A stretch of 64,000 bases of DNA, taken from assembly GCF_032854445.1 (NCBI RefSeq), contig NC_088303.1, forward strand, positions 30,421,265 to 30,485,264, given 5' to 3'. The stretch comes from Liolophura sinensis. Lineage: Eukaryota > Mollusca > Polyplacophora > Chitonida > Chitonidae. The translations under genes were made by a program, and so were the position numbers. The number at the start of each line of letters is the position of its first letter. Position 1 is the first letter of the stretch. Shown one piece after another: positions 24,107 through 35,300 of the stretch. Under the pieces are notes generated by a model. That model did not search any database, was not told the origin of the DNA, and saw only the letters and a program-made list of their open reading frames with translations.

Positions 24107-24373
24107 GGTTTCGACTGCTTCTGAAGGTCAGAGGCCCGCAGCAAAAACGAACAGATATAGAATCACGATGAGCTACATCCGAGATAAACAAACAAAAAAA
24201 CAATACCTTAATTCAGTGCACTTACGTGTTACATGCTATAAGGCATTAACATATTATACTATATTATTATTATTCAAACAAAGTGAATTGATGATGCAAA
24301 AAAGTCATTTATAAAATTAACAACCAAACCCTTCTGGCGAGAGGTGCACCGCGTCTCCGCCAAACAACCGAAC
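24107..24373. promoter_or_regulatory. Divergent promoter between NDUFB5 and SPAG7
   Basis: Only 267 bp separate the two start codons. The SPAG7 start lies in aacATGGCGGAC, with A at -3 and G at +4. This is a strong initiation context and also resembles the YY1 site often found at starts of housekeeping genes. No TATA box is obvious at a fixed distance; the middle is AT-rich. A shared bidirectional promoter is inferred from spacing, not shown. Confidence 0.6.
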
Positions 24374-27300
24374 ATGGCGGACTTACTTGGATCGATTCTG
24401 GGATCCATGCAAAAACCCCCATCGCTCGGGGAAGAGGAAAAGAAGAAAGCCAAAGGTAACGTAAAAATATTGTATGGGATATGAGATCTAATATCAAAAA
24501 TTGGCTGTACAAAGAGAAACAGTGGTTCAGAAACGAATTAAACTTTGTTGTTGTGGGATTCACTTTTGCCGTTATGGCCTTCAAGACAAGGGGAGATAAC
24601 CTGTGGTTTCGGGCTACATGTTGTACCCCCCACCCCTCCTCAATCACCATCCCATTAACCAAATCAAGCGCTGAGATCTATTTTCAACGATTTCGTATAT
24701 TTCCCTGCCTCCTTTATGGCAGTGGAGAAATTCTGATTTGTGGGGGGGGGGGGGAATGGGGATTCAGGATATTCTGACTGAAATATTCTATTTTTCCAAC
24801 GTGTCTGTTGACAGAGTTAAAAGAACGTTTGCAAAAACAGCAGGATCATGAGAAGCAAAAGTTGGAAGGTTTCAGAAAAAAGGTAATAACACTAATGTTG
24901 TTGAGTTTAAAATGAACATGATCATTGTTCTTCATATCTATCAGCTAATATGCAATTGGAGTGTCATTTGTCATCTTATATTTTTGTGTTAAGTTCTTCT
25001 TTCTTATTCTGACAGATGCAGAAAAAAATTCACGAGTTCATACAAAATGGATCAGAAGAAAAGCTGAAGTTTCCTGCTATGGATAAGGTCTTTCGGGCAA
25101 TTATGTATGTTATAAAATGAAATAGAGGAATAATCCGTTGATGAATCAGTGCTTCAGTAATTTCAAAAATCTCACCATCTACCTTTATCTGTTAAATGGT
25201 TCATAACTTTCTCACATATTAAATGAAGGCATGATTTTGAGTATAAATTTTACTCTTTTATCCAGGTTTCTTTTTCTTTGTCTATGTAGTTGAATTTAGT
25301 GATTGTTGTAAATCATTATGCAGAACATACATTATTTAGTGACACTCCTAGCTGTTGTGAGTTTAAAAGAGGGGGTAACTCTCAGATTGGGCAACAAGGT
25401 TATGAGAGTTAATGTGCTCCATAGATGTCAAATAGACAGTAAGAAATATTTACCGCATCTTCGCACGCGCATTGAAATTTTTCAGACCAGGTCAGTTGAT
25501 TATGGGGTCAACTCAGTTGATATTTATTTATGTTAGGGAAGTTTTAATGCACGCGCGAAGATGCGGTAAATGTTCCTTACTGTTAATCACATATATTTCG
25601 GGCTGTTTTACACTGTAACTCTCACAACTGCATTGCTCGTTCTGGAAGTTACCTCACTCCACAGCTAGACTGTTATTTATATAATTAAATATTTGTATAT
25701 ATATATATATATCTTATTATCTGTTCTAGTCATGAGGTAGCAGATGTAGCTGGTTTGACCTCATTCTCGTTTGGACAGGAAGAGGAAGACAGATATGTGA
25801 TGCTCTGGAAAAAGGTCTGTCACTCTTGACGAAAAAATGTACACTTATAACATTGTGACTGAGGGAATGTGAATCTTAAAAGAGAAGTTTGCTCCTTCGT
25901 GAAATAATGTTAGTGTGTTGTTTCCTCTTTTGTGGGTTGAATCACTTGGTTGTTTGCTAGTCTTGCTATGTAATATGTAATATGGAAATTGGGTTGGGGT
26001 GGGGGAAAGAGATGTTTACTGATCAGAATTTGGTTGAGAAAATGGGTTATCTTTACCTGATGATAGGAACAAATTCAAAACACACATGGTAACGGGTATG
26101 ACTCCTTCCTATATGTGCATGCCCCTTAAGAATCGAGCTAAACAATTTAGTATGTCAGTACTAGTTCATTTGGTTTATCCATGGTAGCACAGTTTGTAAT
26201 GTTGTATCAAGATTAGTTTTATGGAAGGATTTCTTTAAATGTGCAGCAAAGTGGAGACAGGAGAACAGAAGTGAAGTGTGAGGAGATAACTCTTGCATAT
26301 TTGAAAAAGCTGTCTTAATATACTAATTACATGCCACTAGCAATAGATTGTTACATGGATTGGTTGTTATAGGTGGATAACCAGGTTACCTTATTGTGCC
26401 AGTGACGGTATCTTGTTAATGATTTGGTATTTGTTTTGTTTTTGCCAGGAATTTGCCCCATCAGATGAGGAATTGTTAGCGTACAGGAGAGGTGAAGCAT
26501 GGGACCCAGAAAAAGCAAAAGAACTGGCACGACAGAAGGTGTGTATAGAGCAAGCTAAAGATGTGGGAATTATATGTGTAGACAGGTTAAGCATCGAGGA
26601 TATAAATTTTTTTACATATTATACTAAGGGCAACCATTATGTATATAATACCTGTAGGTGTGCATCTTAAACTTCTTATTCTAATGATGTATTACCCATG
26701 TATGGATGTATGTTACCCTCTTGGCAGCTTTGCAGTTTGCGTGACACACAGGTTCACAAGCACAGGCTGTATGCTTACATCAAAATATCTCAAAGTTAAG
26801 CCGAATGAAAATAGCCAAAAATTGTAGAAGACTCGTGACTTGTAATTTTATCAAGTGACTACTTCTATGAATGTTTTGACTTTTTCAGAATGATGCATGC
26901 AGTAGAAGCCTATGAAATGCAACATGCTTATGTATTTGAATGCTAAATTTAGCCCTGATTAAGCATACAGATGGTGTATGTGCAATGTTATTAGTGTTTT
27001 TCTCAAATTCCATATTTTCTCATTTTCTAGGAGTTAGAAAAGGAAGAATCGACACACAGTGCCAAAGGCAAAACAGAGTTTATACCAAATTCAAACTACA
27101 AAGACAAATATGAACATATAATTGGTCGGTCAGCAGCCAAAGATGCCGCCATGACAACGACAGCCAATCGGTCTTATGGGTTTGGTACGTCATTGAATAA
27201 TGGAATAAAGGAAATATTAATAAAACAAAATGAAAGCAATTGCTGAAGACATAAGGCTCTTTATCTCCTGTCAAAAAATTTCATATGTATTCCTCACCAA

Positions 27301-28126
27301 ATCTTTCAGTCTGTATCAGTTCACCATGCTCTTATTTGTTTCTGGTTAAAGCGCTAGCGCAGCGTAATGACCCAGGAGTCTCTCACCAATGCGGTCGCTG
27401 TGAGTTCAAGTCCAGCTTATGCTGGCAGCCGTACGCGAGAAGGTCTGTCAGCAACCTGCGGATGGTCGTGGGTTTCCCCCGGGCTCTGCCCGGTTTCCAC
27501 CCACCATAATGCTGGCCGCCGTCGTATAAGTGAAATATTCTTGAGTACGGCGTAAAACACCAATCAAAAAAAAAAAAAAAAAAAAATCTTATTTGTTTCT
27601 GTCAAGAATTTTTCCATTCTGCATTTAATAATATATTTGCTGGCTGGGATGGTAAAAGGAACAGTCTGCAAGGACTAGGGTCCTTGACTAGTGAAGTCGC
27701 ATGTTCAGATCTGGTTCTCGCTGTTTAGACTGTACCTTTAAGCCAAGAGGTTTCTTGGATATCTGACGGTGGTTGCTGGTTCACTTGGATTTCCACCACC
27801 CATATATATATGTATCGAATAAGTCATATAAGCGAATATCCTTGAGCACGGCATGAAACATCAGTTAAATAAAATAATAATACAAAATACATTTTGTATG
27901 ATCATGTGCTGTCATTATTGCTTGAAGGACTAGTTTACACCAGTTTCCTGTGTTTTTCATTGCAGTGCCAAGTGAAAACAAACGAGACAAAAGAACGGTA
28001 GAACAGGTTCTAGCAGATTCTAGGGCGAAGAAAAAACAAAAGACTGATTCCAGTGTCATAAGCTCAGACACTCTAGACACCCAGGGCGACCCACCAGAGT
28101 GTAGTGATACCCCTGCTTCTAGTTGA
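24374..28126 (+). CDS. SPAG7: Sperm-associated antigen 7 homologue, R3H domain (complete CDS)
   Basis: Conserved nuclear R3H-domain protein expected to bind single-stranded nucleic acid; its exact role is not well defined. Seven exons: 24374-24455, 24815-24882, 25016-25104, 25730-25814, 26449-26538, 27031-27184, 27966-28126. All are GT-AG with agreeing phase, giving 242 aa (about 227 in human). The N-terminus [12 protein letters not shown] is the family start, followed by a charged coiled region (28-55). The R3H core shows R77-x3-H81 and [15 protein letters not shown]. Then come [19 protein letters not shown] and [19 protein letters not shown] basic KKKQK at 211-215 may be a nuclear signal. 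The C-terminal Ser/Thr-rich tail is poorly conserved. A SINE in intron 6 and an inverted repeat in intron 3 leave the exons untouched. Confidence 0.95.
25399..25628. repeat. Long inverted repeat in SPAG7 intron 3
   Basis: Arms of about 77-84 bp (25399-25475 and 25545-25628) are closest over taccgcatcttcgcacgcg and cgcgcgaagatgcggta. The outer parts pair gttatgagagtt with aactctcacaac. The loop is about 70 bp. It could be a MITE or foldback element; I saw no second copy here. Confidence 0.65.
27330..27601 (+). mobile_element. SINE with 15-bp target-site duplication in SPAG7 intron 6
   Basis: Plus-orientation SINE, about 27345-27586, starting within the head at ttaaagcgctagcgcagcg, so slightly 5'-truncated. 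It ends in a long poly-A. The direct repeat tcttatttgtttctg flanks it at 27330-27344 and 27587-27601. Closely similar to the 4.5-kb copy, hence young. Confidence 0.9.
27640..27872 (+). mobile_element. Variant SINE with a different head
   Basis: The tail (gaatatccttgagcacggca, then tgaaacatcagttaaataaa) is a diverged form of the common SINE tail. The upstream part does not match the common head or central domain. It lies in SPAG7 intron 6. Confidence 0.5.
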
Positions 28127-28971
28127 TGATGTGCCACTTTAGTTACTGCTGGACATTTAGCACAGCAGGAAAGTGAGTTTTTATTGTGTTTTAGTGCCAC
28201 ATACAAAAATATTCTCATGGATGTTACTGCAGAATAGTTACAAAAATGCTTGCCTGATCACAGACTTGTTTGGGGCAGAGTACCAAACTTTCTACTTATT
28301 AGAAACATGGCAACTTCACAAGTAGTACATCAGTACCGTCTGGACTAAAGTCCTTCAAAGACGAACTCTTTCCATAAGATGGTAGCTATTGGTGAATGTT
28401 AAAGCTTTTTCCATCAATGTTTCTTCTAGCTAACCAGTTGACAGCCATAGTAATGAATCTGTGGGCAGTTAGATCAGCCAATCATCACAGGCTGCGTAGT
28501 CAGCCAGTTGTTAAACATTGTTTTAGCCAATGAATAAGACAGTGACATAAGCCTGTCAGAAGTCAGGCGATGTAAACCAAGCGGTGGAAGCTTGTCAGCA
28601 ACCAGCAACATGAGCCAAGTGCCGGTAGATTGCCTGATGACTGAAAAGCTGTGATTGGACCAGTTGGTCAGACAGACATTATTGGTAGTAAATATTCATT
28701 GAAATTGGCCATTTCGTTTTTTCTGTCTGTCCTCTTTGGGAGGAGTATGTAGGTGGTGTGTCGCAGATCAGAAAAATAATACACTGGTTGTTGACTGGAA
28801 ACATGTTATAGTATTGTGCAGATCTCACAATGAATTCTACAGCTGCAGTGTCATGTATGTTGTTTTAATATGTGATGAGACATCCATCTGTGCAATGTTA
28901 AATAGCAAATTTGTTGTATTGAGTAAGTAATTGTCATGCAATGCACAGTTCTGCTCTTTCTATGTTCTGTT
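28127..28971 (+). other. SPAG7 3' untranslated region and downstream flank
   Basis: Follows the SPAG7 stop codon. I saw no clear AATAAA signal; aataat occurs near 28776. A 64-codon frame at 28736-28930 has no family resemblance. Confidence 0.4.
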
Positions 28972-29190
28972 TAGATGTGAAGTAATTCTTTAACCTTCTC
29001 GCATGTTTGCAAGGTGTTTATTCAGGCATTGTTCCTTGAAGACTGACAAAATCCCCCATTTTATTGAGCCCTGAAATAGGCCAGTTCAACTAAATTAATG
29101 TAGTTTTGTCTCCAAAATCAACATAAGAATGGGCGTAATTTACACTGAAAGTTGCTCTGTCACATGGGAAAAAGTTGGCGAATTACGGTA
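28972..29190 (+). mobile_element. MITE family A, copy 5
   Basis: agtaattctttaaccttctc at the left, aaagttggcgaattacggta at the right, with the conserved interior ctgaaataggccagttcaac. It lies just downstream of SPAG7. Confidence 0.75.
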
Positions 29191-29643
29191 TGTGTATATT
29201 TATGAGAAATGGTGTTTTTATTTATCTATGGGCTATCCGCGAAGTGTAAAGCTAACCACAATCATATAAGTCGTACTCAGTAATGTTGGATTTAGGATAA
29301 AAAGACACGTCAAGAAATCCGAAAGTAATTTTGAGGTATGCAACATGCTTAAAAACCTAGGCTACCTAGCCTATCTACATATTTATGTCAGCAGCAATGT
29401 CTTGGCATTGGATCAAAGATTATGTTGTATGCATGATTTCAAAATACCAACATTTCACAAATCGTCTTATTTTTGATTTACCCATATAGAGAAAGAATCA
29501 TGTCTGTTCACAGTTCAAGGATTAGTGAAATCTGTATGCTGGTAGAAAGTATAGTCGTGCTCATATGATATAAAGCTAATAAGTCTTGTATGTTGTTGGC
29601 TTGGGTTTATAAGTCACTGCTCATTTCCATTCAATGACCTGAT

Positions 29644-29735
29644 TTCCTCCACCATAATGCTGGCTGTCGTCGTATAAGTGAAATATCCTTGAGTACGGCG
29701 TAAAACACCAATCAAAAAAATACATAAATAAAACA
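29644..29735 (+). mobile_element. SINE, short 3' fragment
   Basis: Only the last part of the central domain and the tail: accataatgctggctgtcg, gagtacggcgtaaaacacca, then A-rich. Confidence 0.75.
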
Positions 29736-30711
29736 TACCATTGTGATGTGATTGGAGAAATTGGAGGTTCAAATCCAGTTCCTGCTGGTTTTCCTAAGAT
29801 ACCTCATCCATTCTCATCTTTACTCAGTCCATGACCCTGACAGACATTGTTGAAGTGAAACATTCCTGAATGCAGAACTCAACTCAAATACAACTGTTTG
29901 AGACCTCAAGGTCAGTGTAAGTTTCCATGTTGTTGAATAGCAATGTCAAGTTTGATTGATTTCACTAAATGAGTTTCCTCCACCATACAAAAACCACCAC
30001 TTTCATAAAAGTGAATCTATTGTTCTGATGCTGCATCATTTTTAAAGAATGGAGGGATTTGCGCAGTATGGAGTAGTTTGAGGGGGCTTACACGTAATGT
30101 ATACCAGTATTGTAGTGGTAATAGTGTAAGGGTTTGAACTCACAACGTCCATGAGGCTTGTCTAGCTACTGGTGAAAATCATGAAAGTAAATGTTTTCAA
30201 AAGGCTTAAATCCTTCTGATAATGTTATCAATGCAGCGGCTTGTGGATTCCATCAGCTTGTTCCATGAAGCGTTAAAATCCATGTGGTGTCACATAAAGG
30301 TTTAGCCAGTGGGGTCTTCGTGATTTTAAGGAATGGAGCGTTAATTGGACGTTTTTCTTTGGGTATTCACTTGGTCACCAATCAAACATTGTTTTCCAAT
30401 GTGTCACGTCCTTGACAATCTGTTGAACGTATAAAGGTTTCTGAAACTTATGAATCAGTGATCAGAGTTGTAAAGTTTAGGTTGCTGGTATTGTCCCACT
30501 TCTCTGATCTTCCTAATTAAAAGAACCAACATCATATCCTCTACCACATGACCCAAACAACACTAAACTCCCTATTAATGATATAAAATTCACTTTCACT
30601 TTCTTTGGACACTTGTTTCATGAATTGCAAATGGTGCCAAGTTTATCAATGTTGACTCATTTCATTGCTGTACTTAAATGGACCCGATGGATGCACAAGT
30701 TAAATACACAT

Positions 30712-30853
30712 AGGTCTGCCAGAAACCTGTGGATGGTTGTGGGTTTCCCCCAGGCTCTGCCCAGTTTCCTCCCACCATAATGCTGGTCGCCGTCGTATAA
30801 GCGAAATATTCTTGAGTACGGCGTAAAACACCAATCAAATAAATAAATAAATA
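30712..30853 (+). mobile_element. SINE, head-truncated
   Basis: Starts ggtctgccagaaacctgtgg, continues through the central domain and tail, and ends with aaataaataaataaata. Confidence 0.85.
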
Positions 30854-31751
30854 CACGTAGCTGTGTTTTTCGACAACAAAACAAACCAGAACAAAACATG
30901 GTTTTGTATGAAATGTTCATAATAAAGGCCCTCTACAAGTTACAGTAGTGAGGAAACTTTTAAGAACCTCTACATGTTGGGGTTAAACCTGCACAGGACA
31001 ACTGCCCAAATCATCAAAGACACCAAATAACAGTACTGTGCATAAAATACAACACTTAAACGATACACAGGTCGTTCATAAAACAATAACAAACACTAAT
31101 GTGCATCTACCTATAAATCTTGTTACCCACAGTTTGTAACCATGTTTGCTGGCTGGAACTGCATGTGTATTCAAATCAATATCCATTTTCTTCACGTGTA
31201 AACAGCCTCTATGTCAATGACCCAAAACTTATCACATCAATGTTATGAACTCTTTTTTTTTTTTCCTTTTTTTTTTTTAATATCCAGTATTATTGCAAAT
31301 AAATAAATTCTGGAAAAAGTTAAGCTTACACTTTGACCTTCTCTAATACATGTGAAGTGTTAAAGAGAATATGATTAGGCTTCTAAACATGAACAAGTCA
31401 ATTTGCAGCATGACAATGCATCAATATCTGTCGAAACATTATGCACATATTACATGTCAATTTTATCCACTCTAAATGTAATACCCCAAATATTTTCTAT
31501 CACATAACCCTTCATGCTGAATTAAAACCATAAGTAAAAGTACATCAACGCTTTACTATGTGCCTCTTAATACAGACTGCCGTCCTTTGGCATTAAGCTC
31601 AAAAAGGCAAACAATCTATTGGCATAATAGCACTAGTACATTTGTATGACAGAACACATAAACATTACGTCGCAATGAAATATACAGCCAGATCTGTAAA
31701 TGTACAGACAAAAATCAATACCTGTAAACTGAAGTCAACACAGCTGTTCCT

Positions 31752-31975
31752 TTTCTGAAAAGGTTCCATTGCATTTACAAATCTTGCAAGGTGTTTATTC
31801 AAGCATATTCTGAAGGTATCATCCTGTGCAGATTTGTCAAATTACACTGTTTGTGAAGCCCTCTAATTGGCCAATCCAAACAATCTAGTTTTGTCTCCAA
31901 ACCAAACTTAAAAATGAGCATAAAATGCTCTGAAAGTTGCTCTTTCACACGAGAAAAAGTTGAGGGATTAGGGTA
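31752..31975 (+). mobile_element. MITE family A, copy 6
   Basis: The left end is degraded; the interior (gcaaggtgtttattcaagca, ctctaattggccaatccaaa) and right end (gagaaaaagttgagggatta then gggta) are clear. Confidence 0.7.
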
Positions 31976-32396
31976 CCATGCATAGGTGGCCGACCCGGGG
32001 AACTGGGGGGATTGAATTCCCCCTCCTGAAATTAAATTGGGGAGGCTTCTTCAGCTGCATCAGCCACTGCCCCTCCCACCCCCAAATTTTATAACTTTCA
32101 CCCCTCCTGCTTGAATGCGGTTCAGTGATTCATTAATATCTGACAATTTAATATACAGTTCTTAAAGAATACATGCTTACGTATATATATATATCTCCTC
32201 TCAAGCGAAATCTTATCTGCAAAACTGGCATGAAAACAATGATCAAGCACACTGTTTTTTCCATTTCCTCGTGAATATTTCTGTGATAAAAACTCCCCCA
32301 TATCTTGATGTTTCTCTTCCGTAAAACTAAACAGGGATAATTTATATATCTCCATTTTTGTACTACGTACATTTACAATTCATGTCCAGTACTAAA

Positions 32397-35300
32397 TTAT
32401 TCAACCTGCCACTTTTGGAAGAAGTCATTTCCTTTGTCATCAACCACAATGAATGCTGGGAAATTTTCAACTTCCACCTTCCATATGGCTTCCATACCTG
32501 GAGAAGTAAAATGTATAATCCATGAGAACTGACAAATGTTACCTGATACATGTACATGTATATATGAAAACAATAACAGCATCACAGAAAATGCCACAGC
32601 CAACCAGAAAAACTCACCTTTTCAACGAAATGAACACATATAGATGAAGAGGACAGCAGTGTGGGATGAATGTTCTGAGGGAACAGGCCTAGCTATTGAA
32701 GGGTTTCATTTAATTGGATACACAATCAACACTGATTGGCTGACAGTGAACAGTGACAGTGAAAAGAGATCCTAAGTTAAAGGAGAAGAAAGCTGAAAAG
32801 TGTTTGCATTTCCTCGCAGGTGCATGCCATAAAAAAAATTCTAATATGTACCTCCAGTTGATAAATTATAAATAAAGTCGGCGCCAAAATCTGCTGTGGG
32901 CGACTCCATTTTGCCTAAGAACTAGTCCTGAAGTCTTCTGTGTTAGGAGGAGAATTGCAGTCAGAAACTGCCGAAGTGCAGTTCGTACATTTCCGGTAGA
33001 ACTCTTCTTCCCAGAAGGTAGTGAACAGTACAGCTGGCTGTGGCATCTTCTGTGATGCTGTTATTGTTTTCCCCTTGATGATGGGAAAACTGGAATGTTG
33101 GACGTACGTTCCGAGTTTACACAAACAAGTCAGCAGTTTTAAAGACTCTCACTGGCCGAGAGGCAACACACCCAGCATAAATTACAGGGTGTTAAAGATG
33201 GAGGACACAATGGACTCAGCGATTTATGCCATCTTTGCCGTTTTCAGGTTTTACATGTATGGCAAGGAAAAATCGCAAAATTATGCAGCAGGCAACACCG
33301 GTCAGAAAAAAATGTGCTCTTTTCAGCCTACAGTGTCATTTTTTAAAGTTTTCTTCTCCTTTAAATCCTTGGTAACACCTAAGTGTAACATTGAAAACAT
33401 CAACCACACCAATTCGCACACACCAGCCAATCAGCAATGATTCTGTATCCTTTAAAGTATTAAAGCATGCAGAAGAAGATGCATATTATCTAACATTTAA
33501 TTTTTCAGGGTAAAAATAATTTGTTTTTTATATGAAATTGATGAAAGTTATGAAAAGAAGACAAAAAAGTTGTATGCTGATGACTGCCGTACCTAGTTCA
33601 GGATACTCCAACACTTCCACTTTCTTAATACAGTTCTGTGCTAAGATGGCTGCCGGGCCCCCTATAGAGCCGAGGTAAAACCCTCCGTGTTCCTTACATG
33701 CATTTGTCACCTGTAAAACAACAACATAAGTTTTGTGCATGTAAATGTATTGATTTGATGATTTAATTGATTAAGATATTACAAGGTGAGTACGCCGTGA
33801 AACAACAATCAAATAAATAAATAAATATTAAAAGGTATTTAAAAGCGTTTCATTTCCATGTACCAGATCGTGGTCAGGTTTACAGGTGAGTGCTTGGGGT
33901 TTAATGTACTTAACAATTTTTCAGTCGTATGATGATGGAGTCCTTAGAGCGCATGTAATAAGCCTCCCTGTTGCAGGACGGATTTTCATTTCTCTTTTAT
34001 CTAGTGCTGCTTCACTGAGATGACTTATAGAAGGCAGGAAAGCTGCCCCGCCTGAGCCATTATACTGATATGGGTCAAACAGTCGTTGCAATATCCCGTT
34101 AATGTTTAACGCCAAACAAGGGAGTTACAGCATTTTTTTTAAGGTCTTAGGTGTGACCCAACCCAAGATTGACCCTGGATCTACCGCCTGCCAAAGCAGA
34201 TGCTCTACCAACTGTGCAATTGGGGCCGGTCTAACAGGTGAAGAAAACCAACATGTACCAGTACATCTACCTGCCAATCCTCCTGACACAGGCCACAGTG
34301 AAATCAGCAAGAACAAGGTCCCCGAAAACCCAGTCAGTGAAAGTCGTATTCTTTATCATCGACATGTACCTGCAAGCCCTTTCCAGGCTAAACGTTGCTC
34401 CTGTGTTCATATACATGCAGCGAATGTGTTCTTCACAAGGAGAGTTGAGAAAAGAAATGAAACGTTCAGTTTAATACTTGTTCCCATATCATCAACAATA
34501 CTGTTTGTGATTGGTTAAAACCCTTCTCACCTGCCTACTGCGGTTGCCTTTAGCCAGCATGATTTTACTGCCACCATTTGCCTGGAATTCTGCGACATAG
34601 GAATCCATACGGCCAGCCGTGGTTGGGCCAAACGAACCACTGGCATAACCCTGAAGATCAATCAATAAATTAATACAATACCCTCATTTCTACGAGAATG
34701 GTTCAGAAATGCATTGGAAAAAATGTTTCTCCAACTAACATGACAATCATGTCAGGAATTTATAATCTGTATAAATTTAATTCAAGTAAGAACTCCATAT
34801 AATTATACAGTTTTATTTTTTTCACTACGGGCTACAGAACCTGGTACAACAGCGTTCATATGAATGTTATCTAGGAATTATAGAAATATGAAATTTCAAA
34901 GAAGGCTTTTCTACGTTTCACAACTAATCAAAAGTCGTGGAAAATTGTACTACATATTTAGTAGCTTATTAAATTTGTGTGTTTACATGTACATGTAAAG
35001 TCTATTAGGGACGCACTAAGATGATCTCCCTTGAGGTCACTCTCCTGCTTAAAAGGTGTGTATTTAAGAATAAGCTGTGCTTAAGCAGGACCTCAGAAAA
35101 GTATTAATGACAAGTTTCGGAGTTACAACAGCATCAGCTGGTTGAAGACCTAGCTTTAAGACACATTTTAACTATGTAAACTTATTTGAATACATATATG
35201 TATTTTTTTAATCCATTCAGAGGTAATTTGAAAACACTAATTGGCCCTAATTATATACTTCATCAAACCTTTAAGCTGAAAAACATAGACTTTATTGAAG

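Larger units (their letters stand above)
29191..32396. other. Intergenic region between the SPAG7 and fumarase 3' ends
   Basis: The two genes converge here. Apart from two SINE copies and one MITE listed separately, I see no gene. A C-rich patch (32020-32105) and T-rich runs (31253-31280) are low-complexity sequence. A 77-codon minus-strand frame at 32122-32355 is probably chance. Confidence 0.5.

Noticed and set aside
24012-24203. 63-codon minus-strand frame with its own ATG at the NDUFB5 start
   Set aside because: It is in a different frame from the NDUFB5 presequence; the chosen frame joins in phase to the conserved exon 2, this one does not.
33021-33440. 139-codon plus-strand frame in fumarase intron 11
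   Set aside because: Antisense to an intron, no recognisable domain, and flanking sequence has no promoter or splice support.
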